The notes: a model not told the origin generated them from the sequence alone. Positions 24,408 through 32,940 are shown, counted from the first letter of the stretch. The stretch: DNA of 64,000 nucleotides from Planococcus ruber (GCF_022819085.1 NZ_JALHAG010000001.1:1013395-1077394), one strand, 5' to 3'. A program made the numbers and translations.

Positions 24408-24977
24408 ATGGATGTCTATATTATTTTCACGGATACCAAAACTCCTTTATCGAAAATGATCAAAGCGTATACACGCCATCCTTACAGTCATGTATCGTTA
24501 GCGTTCAGTTCTGATTTGACAGAGGTGTACAGCTTTGGCAGAAAAAATGCAGACAATGCTTTTAACGGCGGCTTTGTAAAAGAGGACATGCACAACCATC
24601 TATTTCAGCGTGCACATTGTGCAATTTTCAAATGCCCGGTTGATGCTAAGGGGCTCAAAGCGATGAAGAACTTCGTGTTTGCCATGGAACAGGAGCGCGA
24701 CCGCTACAAATACAATGTGGCAGGATTGTTTGGAGTGGTGGTGAAACGCGGGTTCGGAGGCGAGAATTCGTTTTTCTGCTCCCAATTTGTAGCAGAAGTG
24801 CTGCGTCAAGGCAGAATCGAAATTTCGCAAAAGCCTTCCCGATTAATGATGCCGCGAGATATTTTCTGTGCGGATTTTCTGCAGCTTGCTTATAGTGGCC
24901 CCTTATCGTCTTATCCGCCATTGGTTTCTGAACAGCCATGCAAAATGGAAAATACTATGTTGATGGAGGCTCTATAA
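24408..24977 (+). CDS. Permuted NlpC/P60-like (YiiX/YaeF-type) papain-fold protein
   Basis: 189 residues. The order of active-site elements is that of circularly permuted NlpC/P60 proteins: a His in RHPYSHVSLAFSSDLTEVYSFGR (about 23-45) comes first, and the Cys in NSFFCSQFVAEVLRQG (about 120-135) comes later. Such enzymes act on amide or ester bonds of lipids or peptides, and many have unknown substrates. There is no signal peptide, so it is probably cytoplasmic. It ends one base before the lipid glycosyltransferase gene, and a DedA gene follows, so a role in membrane lipid metabolism is a fair guess. Confidence 0.7.
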   Translation: MDVYIIFTDTKTPLSKMIKAYTRHPYSHVSLAFSSDLTEVYSFGRKNADNAFNGGFVKEDMHNHLFQRAHCAIFKCPVDAKGLKAMKNFVFAMEQERDRYKYNVAGLFGVVVKRGFGGENSFFCSQFVAEVLRQGRIEISQKPSRLMMPRDIFCADFLQLAYSGPLSSYPPLVSEQPCKMENTMLMEAL

Positions 24978-24978
24978 C

Positions 24979-26091
24979 ATGAAAAAAGTACTGATATTTC
25001 CGCTATTGAACAGTATGCCTTCCGGCCATCATCAAGTGGCGGAAGCAATGAGTGAATTCATCCGAGACCATACTGGGGAAGTCGAATGCAAAAAGGTGGA
25101 TTTATTGAGCGAATGGAATGCAAAAGTGGAATCGGTAACTGTTAAGGCCTACTTAAATTGGATACGGAGAGCACCCAATTCGTATGCATGGATTTATCGG
25201 CAATTTGCCTATAAATCGTCAAAAGAAAAGAGCCATAAAACGTATGAATGGCTTTTCATGAAAAAAGTCAGCGAGATTTTAGAAAGGGAAAAACCCGATT
25301 TAATCATTTGCACACATGGGTTTCCGTCGCTTTTCATCAATAAGTTGAAGAAACAAGGAAAATGCAAAGTCCCTTGCCTGAATGTGTACACGGATTTTTT
25401 TGTGAATGATGTATGGGGAAGGGAATGCATCGAATATCATTTTGCTCCAAACGAAGCGATAAAAGGAGCGTTATGCCAGCGCTATGGAATTCCGGAAAAC
25501 CGTATTTTTGTGACAGGCATACCGGTAAGTGAAAAGTTCAGCCGTCAGGAAGAGCGGCATTCCACTAAACGGCTAACCGTTTTAGTTTCCGGAGGAAGCA
25601 CGGGACTGAGCGAAGTCTTGAACCAGCTGGATGAAGAGGTTAACGAGGAAAAATGGAATTTTCAAGTTCTATGCGGAACCAATAAAAAACTCCAGCAGAA
25701 AATCATCGCTTTAAACCATCCGGCGATCCATGCGATCCCCTACATTTCTTCAAAGGAAATGATGAATGAGCTGTACAGCAAAGCGGATGCTCTTGTGACA
25801 AAACCGGGAGGCGTCACCGTCAGCGAAGCGCTGCGGAAAGAGTTGCCGATTTTTATTCCGGCGGCTCTTCCGGGCCAGGAGGAAATCAATCTGGCTTACT
25901 TGCTGGAGGAAAAACTGGTGTTTGCAGTGCCTGAAGGACGCAGGCTGATGGATTTTCTAGACGAAACTTTGGCGGATGAGGAAGCCATTGGGCGTTTCCA
26001 GAAGCGCATTAAAGCTTATAAAAATTCTTTGAGCCTGAAGAACTCGGATGAAATTTACATGGAGCTCGAAAAGATTTTAGTGGGCAATTAA
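24979..26091 (+). CDS. MGDG synthase-family glycosyltransferase (UgtP-like, GT28)
   Basis: 370 residues, typical length. The N-terminal domain begins KVLIFPLLNSMPSGHHQVAEAMSEFI, the MGDG-synthase pattern that recognises diacylglycerol. The donor domain has VLVSGGSTGLSEVL, then DALVTKPGGVTVSEALRKELPIFIPAALPGQEEINLAYLLE (about 273-313), the nucleotide-sugar binding stretch. It should transfer glucose or galactose to diacylglycerol at the cytoplasmic membrane face, giving glycolipids or teichoic acid anchors. It shares a transcript with the papain-like protein upstream and a DedA protein 20 bases downstream. Confidence 0.85.
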   Translation: MKKVLIFPLLNSMPSGHHQVAEAMSEFIRDHTGEVECKKVDLLSEWNAKVESVTVKAYLNWIRRAPNSYAWIYRQFAYKSSKEKSHKTYEWLFMKKVSEILEREKPDLIICTHGFPSLFINKLKKQGKCKVPCLNVYTDFFVNDVWGRECIEYHFAPNEAIKGALCQRYGIPENRIFVTGIPVSEKFSRQEERHSTKRLTVLVSGGSTGLSEVLNQLDEEVNEEKWNFQVLCGTNKKLQQKIIALNHPAIHAIPYISSKEMMNELYSKADALVTKPGGVTVSEALRKELPIFIPAALPGQEEINLAYLLEEKLVFAVPEGRRLMDFLDETLADEEAIGRFQKRIKAYKNSLSLKNSDEIYMELEKILVGN

Positions 26092-26111
26092 AGGACTGGA
26101 GAGTGGGCGGT

Positions 26112-26702
26112 ATGATTGAAGGAATACTGGCTTTTCTCGAAAGTTTGGGGATGAAAGGATTATTCAGCGTCATGTTTTTGGAAGGATCTTCTTTGCCGTT
26201 TCCTGGAGTGGCGCTGGTGATAGCTTATGGCGGATTATTGAATCACGACTTGCCGGCAACCGCTTGGTTGTCGGCAGGACTGGCAGCTTCGTACAGCCTG
26301 GCGAGTTTGATTCCCTATTTCCTGGGCAATAAATTCCAAAACATCTTTCAGAGAAAATTCCATAAAGGGTTAAAAAAAGCATCCGATTTGTTTCGCCGCT
26401 ACGGCATATGGAGCATTGCGATTTCGCGGCCATTCGGCATCGGCAACTACATTTCCTATTTGGCTGGCATAAGCAAAATTCCGCTTGGAAAATATGCGGT
26501 GCTGACTTTTATCGGCATTTACCCGTGGTGTTTTGCTATGCTCCGCATTGGGCATTATTTTAACGGGAATTATGAGGCGTTTACATCTTTTATGTCAGCC
26601 AGTCCAATTCCCATTTACGGCTATCTGGCTGCTGCCTTGGGAGCAGCGGGCATTTGGCTGTATCTGAAAGCGAAGAGTCAGAATAATAAATTTAAAGCTT
26701 GA
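26112..26702 (+). CDS. DedA/VTT-domain membrane protein
   Basis: 196 residues from the ATG at 26112 (a GTG at 26103 would add three residues). Hydrophobic with about five spans. VTT hallmarks are FLEGSSLPFPGVALVIAYGGLL (about 17-38) and FRRYGIWSIAISRPFGIGNYISYLAGISKIPLGKYAVLTFIG, in which the Arg of the RPFG segment is conserved. DedA proteins are proposed lipid scramblases that recycle undecaprenyl phosphate or phosphatidylethanolamine and support envelope homeostasis. Its stop codon overlaps the -35 box of the following riboswitch promoter. Confidence 0.88.
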   Translation: MIEGILAFLESLGMKGLFSVMFLEGSSLPFPGVALVIAYGGLLNHDLPATAWLSAGLAASYSLASLIPYFLGNKFQNIFQRKFHKGLKKASDLFRRYGIWSIAISRPFGIGNYISYLAGISKIPLGKYAVLTFIGIYPWCFAMLRIGHYFNGNYEAFTSFMSASPIPIYGYLAAALGAAGIWLYLKAKSQNNKFKA

Positions 26703-26727
26703 CACCCCTAATCCCTAGTATTATGAT
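26699..26727 (+). promoter_or_regulatory. Sigma-A promoter of the SAM riboswitch unit
   Basis: TTGACA (26699-26704), exactly 17 bases, TATGAT (26722-26727): near-perfect vegetative promoter. The -35 box overlaps the TGA stop of the DedA gene. Start is expected near 26734, just before the aptamer. Confidence 0.9.
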
Positions 26728-26745
26728 AGGCATTAATCGAATAAA

Positions 26746-26850
26746 CTTATCCAGAGAAGCCGAGGGACTGGCCCGTTGACGCTTCAGCAACCTCTGACAT
26801 TGTCAGAAAGGTGCTAACTCCAGCAAGAAGATTTTTTCTTGAGAGATAAG
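26746..26850 (+). ncRNA. SAM-I (S-box) riboswitch aptamer
   Basis: The conserved S-box landmarks occur in order: CTTATC-AGAGAAGC (P1 and first junction), CGAGGGACTGGCCC, GACGCTTCAGCAACC, AAGGTGCTAACTCCAGCAA and closing GAGAGATAAG, whose GATAAG pairs with CTTATC. It binds S-adenosylmethionine and, when SAM is plentiful, allows the downstream terminator to form. It controls the FMN reductase/monooxygenase pair. Confidence 0.97.
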
Positions 26851-26869
26851 GACAGGACCTATTAGATTT

Positions 26870-26916
26870 AATGGCCTTCTTTTCTTGATATCGAGAAAAG
26901 GAGGCCATTTTTTATT
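26870..26916 (+). terminator. Riboswitch expression-platform terminator
   Basis: Long stem ATGGCCTTCTTTTCT / AGAAAAGGAGGCCAT (one G-U pair) with loop TGATATCG, followed by a T-rich tail. It forms the off state of the SAM riboswitch, 37 bases before the first gene. Confidence 0.92.
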
Positions 26917-26952
26917 TTTGAATAAAATTTCTAATCAGAGAGGAAGAATCAG

Positions 26953-27498
26953 ATGAGTGAAGTTGTAATTTTATCAGGCAGTCCTTCAAAGGACTCCAGA
27001 TCTGAAACAGTATTAAAGCATTTAGGAGGGTTATTGGAGAGGAAAGGAATTTCGGTCACCCATATTTCAGTGAGAGACGTTCCGAAAGACGATTTGTTCG
27101 AAGGGCGTTTCGATAGTCCGGCTATCGCTGAAATCAGCGCGTTAATCCACCAGTCACGGGGCATTATTGTAGGATCACCCGTCTATAAAGCAGCCTATTC
27201 AGGTGTGCTAAAAGCATTGATTGATCTCTTGCCGCAGGATGTTCTGCAAGCGACTCCGGTCTTGCCGTTGATGACGGGAGGCAGTTCCGCTCACCTTTTA
27301 GCACTTGAATATACATTAAAACCGCTGCTTGCGAACTTGAAGGGACAAAATTTGAAAGGAATCTACTTAGTCGACAGCCAAATTGATAAAACGAATCCGC
27401 ATGAGCCGATCATTGAAGCCCAAGTGGAGCAGCGTTTGAAAAAACAGCTGGATTATTTCTTGGAGATTATTGAAAGACAGCCTGTCACGAGCGCTTAA
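26953..27498 (+). CDS. ssuE: NAD(P)H-dependent FMN reductase (SsuE-like)
   Basis: 181 residues, flavodoxin-like fold of the SsuE/MsuE family: N-terminal LSGSPSKDSRSETVLKHL phosphate-binding loop, GIIVGSPVYKAAYSGVLKALIDLLP (about 72-96), and VLPLMTGGSSAHLLALEYTLKPLL, in which the Tyr and Gly pattern is typical of SsuE. It supplies reduced FMN to the monooxygenase encoded immediately downstream. Control by the SAM riboswitch places it in sulfur limitation. No ssuABC transporter is next to it. Confidence 0.93.
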   Translation: MSEVVILSGSPSKDSRSETVLKHLGGLLERKGISVTHISVRDVPKDDLFEGRFDSPAIAEISALIHQSRGIIVGSPVYKAAYSGVLKALIDLLPQDVLQATPVLPLMTGGSSAHLLALEYTLKPLLANLKGQNLKGIYLVDSQIDKTNPHEPIIEAQVEQRLKKQLDYFLEIIERQPVTSA

Positions 27499-27529
27499 AA
27501 CGAAAAGGATTTTTGAGGAGGAGAAGCTA

Positions 27530-28912
27530 TTGGCGAAAAAACGGATTTACTTGAACGCTTTTGACATGAATTGTGCCGGCCATCAATCCCCAGGATTATG
27601 GACACATCCAGAAGATCGCTCTCATACGTATAAGACGAGCGAATATTGGATTGAATTGGCAAAGCTTTTGGAACGCGGCGGTTTTGACGCCATTTTTCTG
27701 GCAGATGTACTCGGAACCTACGATGTTTATAAAGGCTCACGAGATGCGGCAGTGCGGCAAGGTGCACAGTCTCCGGTAAACGACCCTGCGTTAGTCGTGC
27801 CGTTGATGTCTGCCGTAACAAAACATTTAGGCTTCGGCGTTACCGCTTCGACGACTCACGAACATCCTTACACATTTGCGCGCCGGATGTCGACATTGGA
27901 CCATTTGTCGAATGGCCGCGTCGGCTGGAACATCGTCACTTCCTATTTAAAAAGCGCAGCGCTCAATATCGGGTTGGAGGATCAAGTGAAACACGATGAA
28001 CGCTACGATATCGCGGCAGAATACTTGGAAGTCTGCTACAAGCTTTGGGAAGGCAGCTGGGAAGAAGACGCCATTGTTTTGGACAAAGTGAATGGCATCT
28101 ACGCCGATCCGGAAAAAGTCCATGACATCAATCATGAAGGGAAATATTATAAAGTGCCCGGCGCCCATTTAACGGAACCGTCGCCACAGCGGACGCCAGT
28201 CCTGTATCAGGCGGGGGCATCCAAAAAAGGAGTGGAATTTGCGGGACAGAATGCAGAATGCGTCTTTATCGGGGCGCCGACCATCCAAGCCGCAAAGCGG
28301 TCAGTGGATAAATTGCATGAGCAGATCGAACGTGCAGGCCGGTCCCGTGAAGAAGTGAAGATCTTAACGATGCTGACGCCGATTGTCGGAAAAACGGAAG
28401 AAGCGGCATGGGCAAAATACGAAGAGTACAAAAAACATATCAGCCATGAAGGGGCGCTTGCTTTATTCGGCGGATGGACGGGAATTGACTTGTCGAGCTA
28501 TGCCCCTGACCAGCCCTTGGAATACATTGAGAATGACTCCATCCAATCAGCGTTGGAAAACTTCACAAGAATTGATGCGGAAAAGAAATGGACAGTCGAC
28601 GACATCAAGGAATTTGTGGGAATCGGCGGCATGAGTGCATATACGGTGGGTTCACCTGAACAGGTCGCTGATACTTTGGAGCAATGGGTGGAAGAAGCCG
28701 AAGTGGACGGCTTTAATATTGCCTACGCCATAACACCGGGAACATTCGAAGATTTTATCGAATTGGTGGTGCCGATTTTGCGTGAACGGGGCTTAGTACG
28801 GGCTGAATACGAAGGGAGCACATTGCGTGATCGCCTGTTCGGCAAAGGGGACCGGCTGCCTGCCCATCATCATGGAAAAAAGTTTTCCTTGGAGAAAGCA
28901 GAAGTTCGTTAA
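27530..28912 (+). CDS. FMNH2-dependent LLM-class monooxygenase (NtaA/SnaA/DszA family)
   Basis: 460 residues from a TTG at 27530, seven bases behind GAGGAGGAG; an earlier in-frame start at 27470 would overlap ssuE and lacks a ribosome site. The N-terminus KKRIYLNAFDMNCAGHQSPGLWTHPEDRSHTY is characteristic of NtaA/SnaA/DszA enzymes (xenobiotic, sulfone or dibenzothiophene type), followed by GFGVTASTTHEHPYTFARRMSTLDHLSNGRVGWNIVTS. It uses reduced flavin from SsuE and O2 to break a C-S (or C-N) bond. SAM-riboswitch control points to release of sulfur from organosulfur compounds; the exact substrate is unknown. Confidence 0.9.
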   Translation: MAKKRIYLNAFDMNCAGHQSPGLWTHPEDRSHTYKTSEYWIELAKLLERGGFDAIFLADVLGTYDVYKGSRDAAVRQGAQSPVNDPALVVPLMSAVTKHLGFGVTASTTHEHPYTFARRMSTLDHLSNGRVGWNIVTSYLKSAALNIGLEDQVKHDERYDIAAEYLEVCYKLWEGSWEEDAIVLDKVNGIYADPEKVHDINHEGKYYKVPGAHLTEPSPQRTPVLYQAGASKKGVEFAGQNAECVFIGAPTIQAAKRSVDKLHEQIERAGRSREEVKILTMLTPIVGKTEEAAWAKYEEYKKHISHEGALALFGGWTGIDLSSYAPDQPLEYIENDSIQSALENFTRIDAEKKWTVDDIKEFVGIGGMSAYTVGSPEQVADTLEQWVEEAEVDGFNIAYAITPGTFEDFIELVVPILRERGLVRAEYEGSTLRDRLFGKGDRLPAHHHGKKFSLEKAEVR

Positions 28913-28937
28913 AAACCTTATGCAAATTTAAGGGAAG

Positions 28938-28970
28938 CCATGGAGAGCCTTTAATGCTCCATGGTTTTTT
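28938..28970 (+). terminator. Rho-independent terminator of the sulfur operon
   Basis: CCATGGAG (28938-28945) / CTCCATGG (28957-28964) followed by TTTTTT. Confidence 0.9.
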
Positions 28971-29066
28971 AGCGTGAAAAAAAAAGAACTTCAATGAATC
29001 AGCTAGTAATTTAGCGATTTATTCTGTATGTTTATTATATTCAGATAAAGTAATGGGGGATATAGA

Positions 29067-29789
29067 ATGAGACCGATTATTGGAATTACCGCATCAAAAG
29101 AATTAGGGCACGACCATTATTCAATCGAGCAGGCTGATACCGAAGCCATTATGCAGGCAGGGGGGCTGCCAATCATGCTCCCGCATTTGCGGAGAGAAGA
29201 GGAAATTGAGCAGATTGCCGAACATATCGACGGTTTGTTTGCAGCAGGCGGATATGACATCGATCCTACCTTATTTGGGGAAGAGCCGCATCCGAATTTA
29301 GGTGTGATTATCCCGTCCCGCGATGCTTTTGAACTGCAGCTGATGAAGAAAGTGATGGAACTGGGAAAACCGATTTTAGGGGTTTGCCGAGGCGCACAGA
29401 TCCTCAATATTGCGGTTGGCGGAGATATGTATCAAGACATCACCGATCAAATCGAAGGGGACTTGCTGCAGCATAAACAGCAAGCGCCGAAATTCCACGG
29501 CTCCCATTTCGTTCACGTACCGGAGGGTTCTTTGCTGAACCGGTTGACCGGGAGCGTGAAACTGACAGTGAACAGCCGCCATCACCAAGCGAACCGCCGG
29601 GTTCCGGATTCGTTTTTGATCAGCGGCAAGGCAAGCGATGGTGTAATTGAAGCGATTGAAAGCACGGAACACCGTTTTGTCCTCGGTGTCCAGTGGCATC
29701 CGGAAAATATGGCGATTGCATCGGATGAAGCTTCTATGAAGATTTTTAAAGGGTTCGTTGAAGCGTGCATGGAAGAAGGGAATGAGTAG
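29067..29789 (+). CDS. Gamma-glutamyl-gamma-aminobutyrate hydrolase family protein (peptidase C26, PuuD-like)
   Basis: 240 residues, class I glutamine-amidotransferase fold. The nucleophile elbow is LGVCRGAQILNIAVGG (Cys about 109) and the catalytic His lies in VLGVQWHPENMA. PIIGIT at the start and AAGGYDIDPTLFGEEPHP are typical of PuuD. The family hydrolyses gamma-glutamyl amides such as gamma-Glu-GABA. The stop codon directly abuts the ATG of a membrane-dipeptidase gene, so the pair may degrade gamma-glutamyl and ordinary dipeptides together. The ATG at 29067 follows GGGGGATATAG. Confidence 0.93.
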   Translation: MRPIIGITASKELGHDHYSIEQADTEAIMQAGGLPIMLPHLRREEEIEQIAEHIDGLFAAGGYDIDPTLFGEEPHPNLGVIIPSRDAFELQLMKKVMELGKPILGVCRGAQILNIAVGGDMYQDITDQIEGDLLQHKQQAPKFHGSHFVHVPEGSLLNRLTGSVKLTVNSRHHQANRRVPDSFLISGKASDGVIEAIESTEHRFVLGVQWHPENMAIASDEASMKIFKGFVEACMEEGNE

Positions 29790-30749
29790 ATGAAAGTTAT
29801 TGATACGCATTGTGATGCTTTACTAAAACTTCAGTTAGCCAAACGCGGCACTTTCTACGGCAAAGAACCGTTGAATTTCACGAACTCTGATCAACTTGAT
29901 ACGAATTTTCAGCGTTTGCAGGCAGGCGGCGTCTGCGTTCAGTTCTTCGCGATCTTTTTATATCCGGACCTGCCTGACAATGAAAAATGGCAGCATGCCT
30001 TGGAACAAGTAGACCTGTTTTATACAGAAATTCTCGGGAAAAATCCTTCCATGAAGCACATTAAAAAATGGGAAGACATCGACTCGCTGAAGGAAGGAGA
30101 GATTGGTGCAGTTCTAACGCTGGAAGGGGCCGATGCGTTTGGCAATGATTTGATGAAATTGCGCCAATTGTACCGTTTAGGTGTACTTTCGATTGGGCTC
30201 ACCTGGAACAATGCAAATTTATGTGCAGACGGAGCCGGTGAACCAAGAGGCGGCGGTTTGACGCTTCTCGGCAAAGAAGTGGTTCGTTTGAACAATGAAC
30301 ACCGAATTTTCACGGATGTCTCCCATTTATCTGTCAAAGGCTTCTGGGACGTCATGGAACTTGCCGATTATCCGATTGCCAGCCATTCCAATGCACGCGC
30401 TTTATGCGATCATCCCCGAAATTTGAACGACGACCAAGCGAAAGCGATGTTTGCCAAGAATGGCATGATCGACGTCGTCTTTTGCCTTCCTTTCATTAAA
30501 GAAGGCGGGAAAGATGTGGGAATCGCCGATTTGGTAAAACACATCGATCATTTCAGCAGTTTAGGCGGCGTTAAACATATCGGCATCGGGTCGGATTTCG
30601 ATGGCATAGACGCCTATATGAAAAATTTAAATAATGCTTCGGAATTCCAGAATTTGATCAATGAGCTGCAAAAGCACTTCAGTGAGAGCGAAGTGGAAGG
30701 CTTTGCTTACCGAAACTTTTTGGAGCACCGTCCGGCAGCTAGAAGATGA
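29790..30749 (+). CDS. Dipeptidase (membrane dipeptidase family, peptidase M19)
   Basis: 319 residues, renal-dipeptidase family. Zinc ligand motif DTHCDALLKL (HxD, residues 6-8), then LEGADAF (bridging Glu), LGLTWNN-type segment SIGLTWNNANLCADG, FTDVSHLS and ASHSNARALCDHPRN, which provide the remaining His ligands, and HIGIGSDFDGID near the C-terminus. It hydrolyses dipeptides, including D-containing ones. It begins immediately after the C26 gene with no gap and shares its transcript. No signal peptide is present, so it is cytoplasmic as usual in Bacillales. Confidence 0.95.
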   Translation: MKVIDTHCDALLKLQLAKRGTFYGKEPLNFTNSDQLDTNFQRLQAGGVCVQFFAIFLYPDLPDNEKWQHALEQVDLFYTEILGKNPSMKHIKKWEDIDSLKEGEIGAVLTLEGADAFGNDLMKLRQLYRLGVLSIGLTWNNANLCADGAGEPRGGGLTLLGKEVVRLNNEHRIFTDVSHLSVKGFWDVMELADYPIASHSNARALCDHPRNLNDDQAKAMFAKNGMIDVVFCLPFIKEGGKDVGIADLVKHIDHFSSLGGVKHIGIGSDFDGIDAYMKNLNNASEFQNLINELQKHFSESEVEGFAYRNFLEHRPAARR

Positions 30750-30759
30750 GGGAAGTATA

Positions 30760-31533
30760 ATGGAAAATACAGCAAAAGAAAAGGTGAAGGAAATATTCGG
30801 GAAGAATGCGGATAAATACGTGACGAGCGATATCCATGCAAAAGGTGATGATTTGGCCTTGCTGGTGGATTGGCTGAAGCCGAAAGAAACCTGGACGGTT
30901 CTGGACATTGCCACAGGAGGCGGCCACGTATCAAAAACTCTGGCTCCTCATACATCTCAAGTCATTTCGACTGATTTGACAGAAGCCATGCTTGAAAATA
31001 CGGCAAAGCATCTGCGGGCAGAATATCAAAATATATTTTACGTAGTGGCGGATGCAGAAAGCCTGCCATTTTTAAATGGCACATTTGATGCGGCAGTTTG
31101 CCGGATAGCGCCGCACCATTTTCCGCATCCCGAAAAGTTTATTGCTGAAACTGCCCGGGTGCTGAAAGCCGGCGGAAGGTTTGTGCTGATCGATAATACG
31201 GCTCCGGAAAAAGAAGAGCTCGCGGAATTCATGAACATGACCGAGAAGCTCCGGGATGATAGCCATGGAAGATGTTTGTCCAAAACAGAATGGCGGCAGC
31301 TCTTGCAAGAACACGGATTAGAGGAAATCCAGTCCGCGGACCGTAAAAAAACATTCCAATTTCCTTCCTGGGTGAGGCGGACAGCAGAGACGGAGGAGCA
31401 AATCGAACAAGTTCGCCGCCACCTCTTATCAGCTACCGAAGAAGAATTGAATTATTTTCAAATACGGCAGCAGCATCAGGAAATTGAAAGCTTCGCCATC
31501 GATGAATGGATGGTTTTAGCCGAGAAAAAATAA
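30760..31533 (+). CDS. Class I SAM-dependent methyltransferase
   Basis: 257 residues from the ATG at 30760, behind GAGGGAAG (the open frame extends upstream but overlaps the dipeptidase gene). SAM-binding motif I is VLDIATGGGHVSKTLAPH (about 46-63), followed by the acidic VISTDLTEAML and, in motif II/III, DAAVCRIAPHHFPHPEKFIAETARVLKAGGRFVLIDN. The pattern resembles UbiE/YcgJ-type enzymes. The substrate is unknown. It is the third gene of the C26/M19 operon (10-base gap), which gives no clear hint to function. Confidence 0.88.
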   Translation: MENTAKEKVKEIFGKNADKYVTSDIHAKGDDLALLVDWLKPKETWTVLDIATGGGHVSKTLAPHTSQVISTDLTEAMLENTAKHLRAEYQNIFYVVADAESLPFLNGTFDAAVCRIAPHHFPHPEKFIAETARVLKAGGRFVLIDNTAPEKEELAEFMNMTEKLRDDSHGRCLSKTEWRQLLQEHGLEEIQSADRKKTFQFPSWVRRTAETEEQIEQVRRHLLSATEEELNYFQIRQQHQEIESFAIDEWMVLAEKK

Positions 31534-31538
31534 AGAAA

Positions 31539-31568
31539 ACACCGGACCCATGCGAGTCCGGTGTTTTT
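31539..31568. terminator. Bidirectional terminator between convergent genes
   Basis: ACACCGGAC (31539-31547) / GTCCGGTGT (31556-31564), flanked by A-rich and T-rich runs, serving both the methyltransferase and the converging YihY gene. Confidence 0.9.
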
Positions 31569-31569
31569 G

Positions 31570-32418
31570 CTATTCTTCATAGACTTGCGCAGGCGCATTT
31601 TTTACATTTTTTCGTCTATGCAATATGGCATTGATTTCGGCTCCGATGACTAAGATCAGTCCGGTCAGGAAGAACCAAAGCATTAAGACGATCAAGCCGC
31701 CAAGGCTTCCATAAGTTGCGGAATAGCTGCCGAAATTAGCAACGTAGAACGAAAAGCCGAGGGAGACAACTTGCCATAAAACCGTAGCAATGACTGCCCC
31801 AATGATTACTTCTTTAAAAGGGAAATGCTTGTTCGGCGCAAATTTATAAAGGAACGCTAAAACGATGCTCATGACGGCAATGGAAATCACCCAGCGAAGA
31901 ACTTGGAAAATGATTTCCGTTTGGGACGGCAAATTCAGGAAAGAGCTGATTGAGTCAATAATAGCTCCCCCAAAAATCGGCAGCACTAAAGCGATAATGA
32001 CTGCCACCAGCATGAACAGCGTCAAGATAATCGCTGTCCCTTTGAGTTTGATGAAAGAACGGCTTTCTTCTACATCATAGGCTTGGTTAGTTGCTTCGAT
32101 AAAAGCGGTCATCGCATTGGAAGCCGACCAAAGCGTACCGAGAATACCAAATGTCAACAATCCGCCGGAAGGAGTGGTCACAACACTGACAATAGTATCT
32201 TCGAAGGTGTTCGCGACTTCTCCGGGAAGAATAGTGCCGATGAAATCCATTACCCGGTTGGGGTCTAGCTGAAGGTAAGGAAGAATTGCGAGTAAAAGGA
32301 TCAATAAAGGTACAATTGCGAGTAAATAATAATAGGCCTGTGCAGCAGCAAGCGTCGTCGCATGGTCTTTCTTGAATTCGCCTGCCAGCTCTTTGGCAAT
32401 TGATACAGCTTTGCTCAT
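31570..32418 (-). CDS. YihY/virulence factor BrkB family membrane protein
   Basis: 282 residues, six predicted spans. Family features are DHATTLAAAQAYYYLLAIVPLLILLLAILPYL near the N-terminus, WSASNAMTAFIEATNQAYDVEESRSFIKLKGTAIILTLFML (about 117-157) and the C-terminal LGGLIVLMLWFFLTGLILVIGAEINAIL. BrkB proteins were once called RNase BN, but that role is no longer accepted; envelope or transport functions are suspected. A GGAGGTTAAAGCT ribosome site precedes the ATG. It is a single-gene unit. Confidence 0.93.
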   Translation of the reverse strand: MSKAVSIAKELAGEFKKDHATTLAAAQAYYYLLAIVPLLILLLAILPYLQLDPNRVMDFIGTILPGEVANTFEDTIVSVVTTPSGGLLTFGILGTLWSASNAMTAFIEATNQAYDVEESRSFIKLKGTAIILTLFMLVAVIIALVLPIFGGAIIDSISSFLNLPSQTEIIFQVLRWVISIAVMSIVLAFLYKFAPNKHFPFKEVIIGAVIATVLWQVVSLGFSFYVANFGSYSATYGSLGGLIVLMLWFFLTGLILVIGAEINAILHRRKNVKNAPAQVYEE

Positions 32419-32540
32419 AGCTTTAACCTCCTGTAGTTGAAATTAGTTATTCATTATATGCCCTATCTTAGGAGGGTTTAACCCTAAATGAGGAAAGAAG
32501 CGGCATGGTAGGCCTACCATGCCGCTTCTTAGGTTATAGG

Positions 32541-32900
32541 CTATTCGATTGTTTTTGCGCCAATAATTTCTGCAAAGGAAATCCTCTCGCTTTGCAGCCC
32601 TATGTCCAAGAAGAGGAATTTGGCATTCAAGTCGACGGCGGCAATGGTACCGGTAAAAACTTGGGACTGGCTGCGCCAAAGGCGGATCTCAATGGCACAT
32701 TGCCGAACCACTGCAAGGTGAATTTCTTCGTAGATGGCTTCGAGGTCAAAAGCGTCCAAATCGGGCTTTTTATTGAAAGGATCCTCTTTTTGCCAATCCC
32801 GCAGCATCTGCACATGCTCCGGCAGCATCATGGCTGTCCACTTGATCCCTCCCCGGTCTTTAATTTGGCCATTTAGCGTCAATTGTTTGTTAATCTTCAT
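32541..32900 (-). CDS. YolD-like family protein
   Basis: 119 residues, the YolD family length. Conserved parts are KDRGGIKWTAMMLPEHVQMLRDW (about 15-37) and IEIRLWRSQSQVFTGTIAAVDLNAKFLFL, ending in FAEIIGAKTIE. YolD-like genes usually sit next to Y-family DNA polymerases (UvrX/ImuB) or on mobile elements; here it stands alone. The start is well supported by AAGGAGGGG eight bases upstream. A LexA box lies just downstream of its -10 box (32929-32940), so it belongs to the SOS regulon. Its biochemical role is not known. Confidence 0.88.
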   Translation of the reverse strand: MKINKQLTLNGQIKDRGGIKWTAMMLPEHVQMLRDWQKEDPFNKKPDLDAFDLEAIYEEIHLAVVRQCAIEIRLWRSQSQVFTGTIAAVDLNAKFLFLDIGLQSERISFAEIIGAKTIE

Positions 32901-32928
32901 CGTTGACCCCTCCTTGTAAAAAAAGATA

Positions 32929-32940
32929 GAACGTTTGTTC
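32929..32940 (-). promoter_or_regulatory. LexA (SOS) box in the YolD promoter
   Basis: Reading with the gene: GAAC-AAAC-GTTC, matching the core GAACRNRYGTTY of the Bacillus LexA box. TATAAT (32950-32945) lies directly upstream and TTGACC sits 15 bases further up, so LexA would cover the start site. Confidence 0.8.

Noticed and set aside
32505-32876. 123-codon plus-strand open frame opposite the YolD gene
   Set aside because: The minus strand has the ribosome site, family match and SOS promoter; the plus frame has none.
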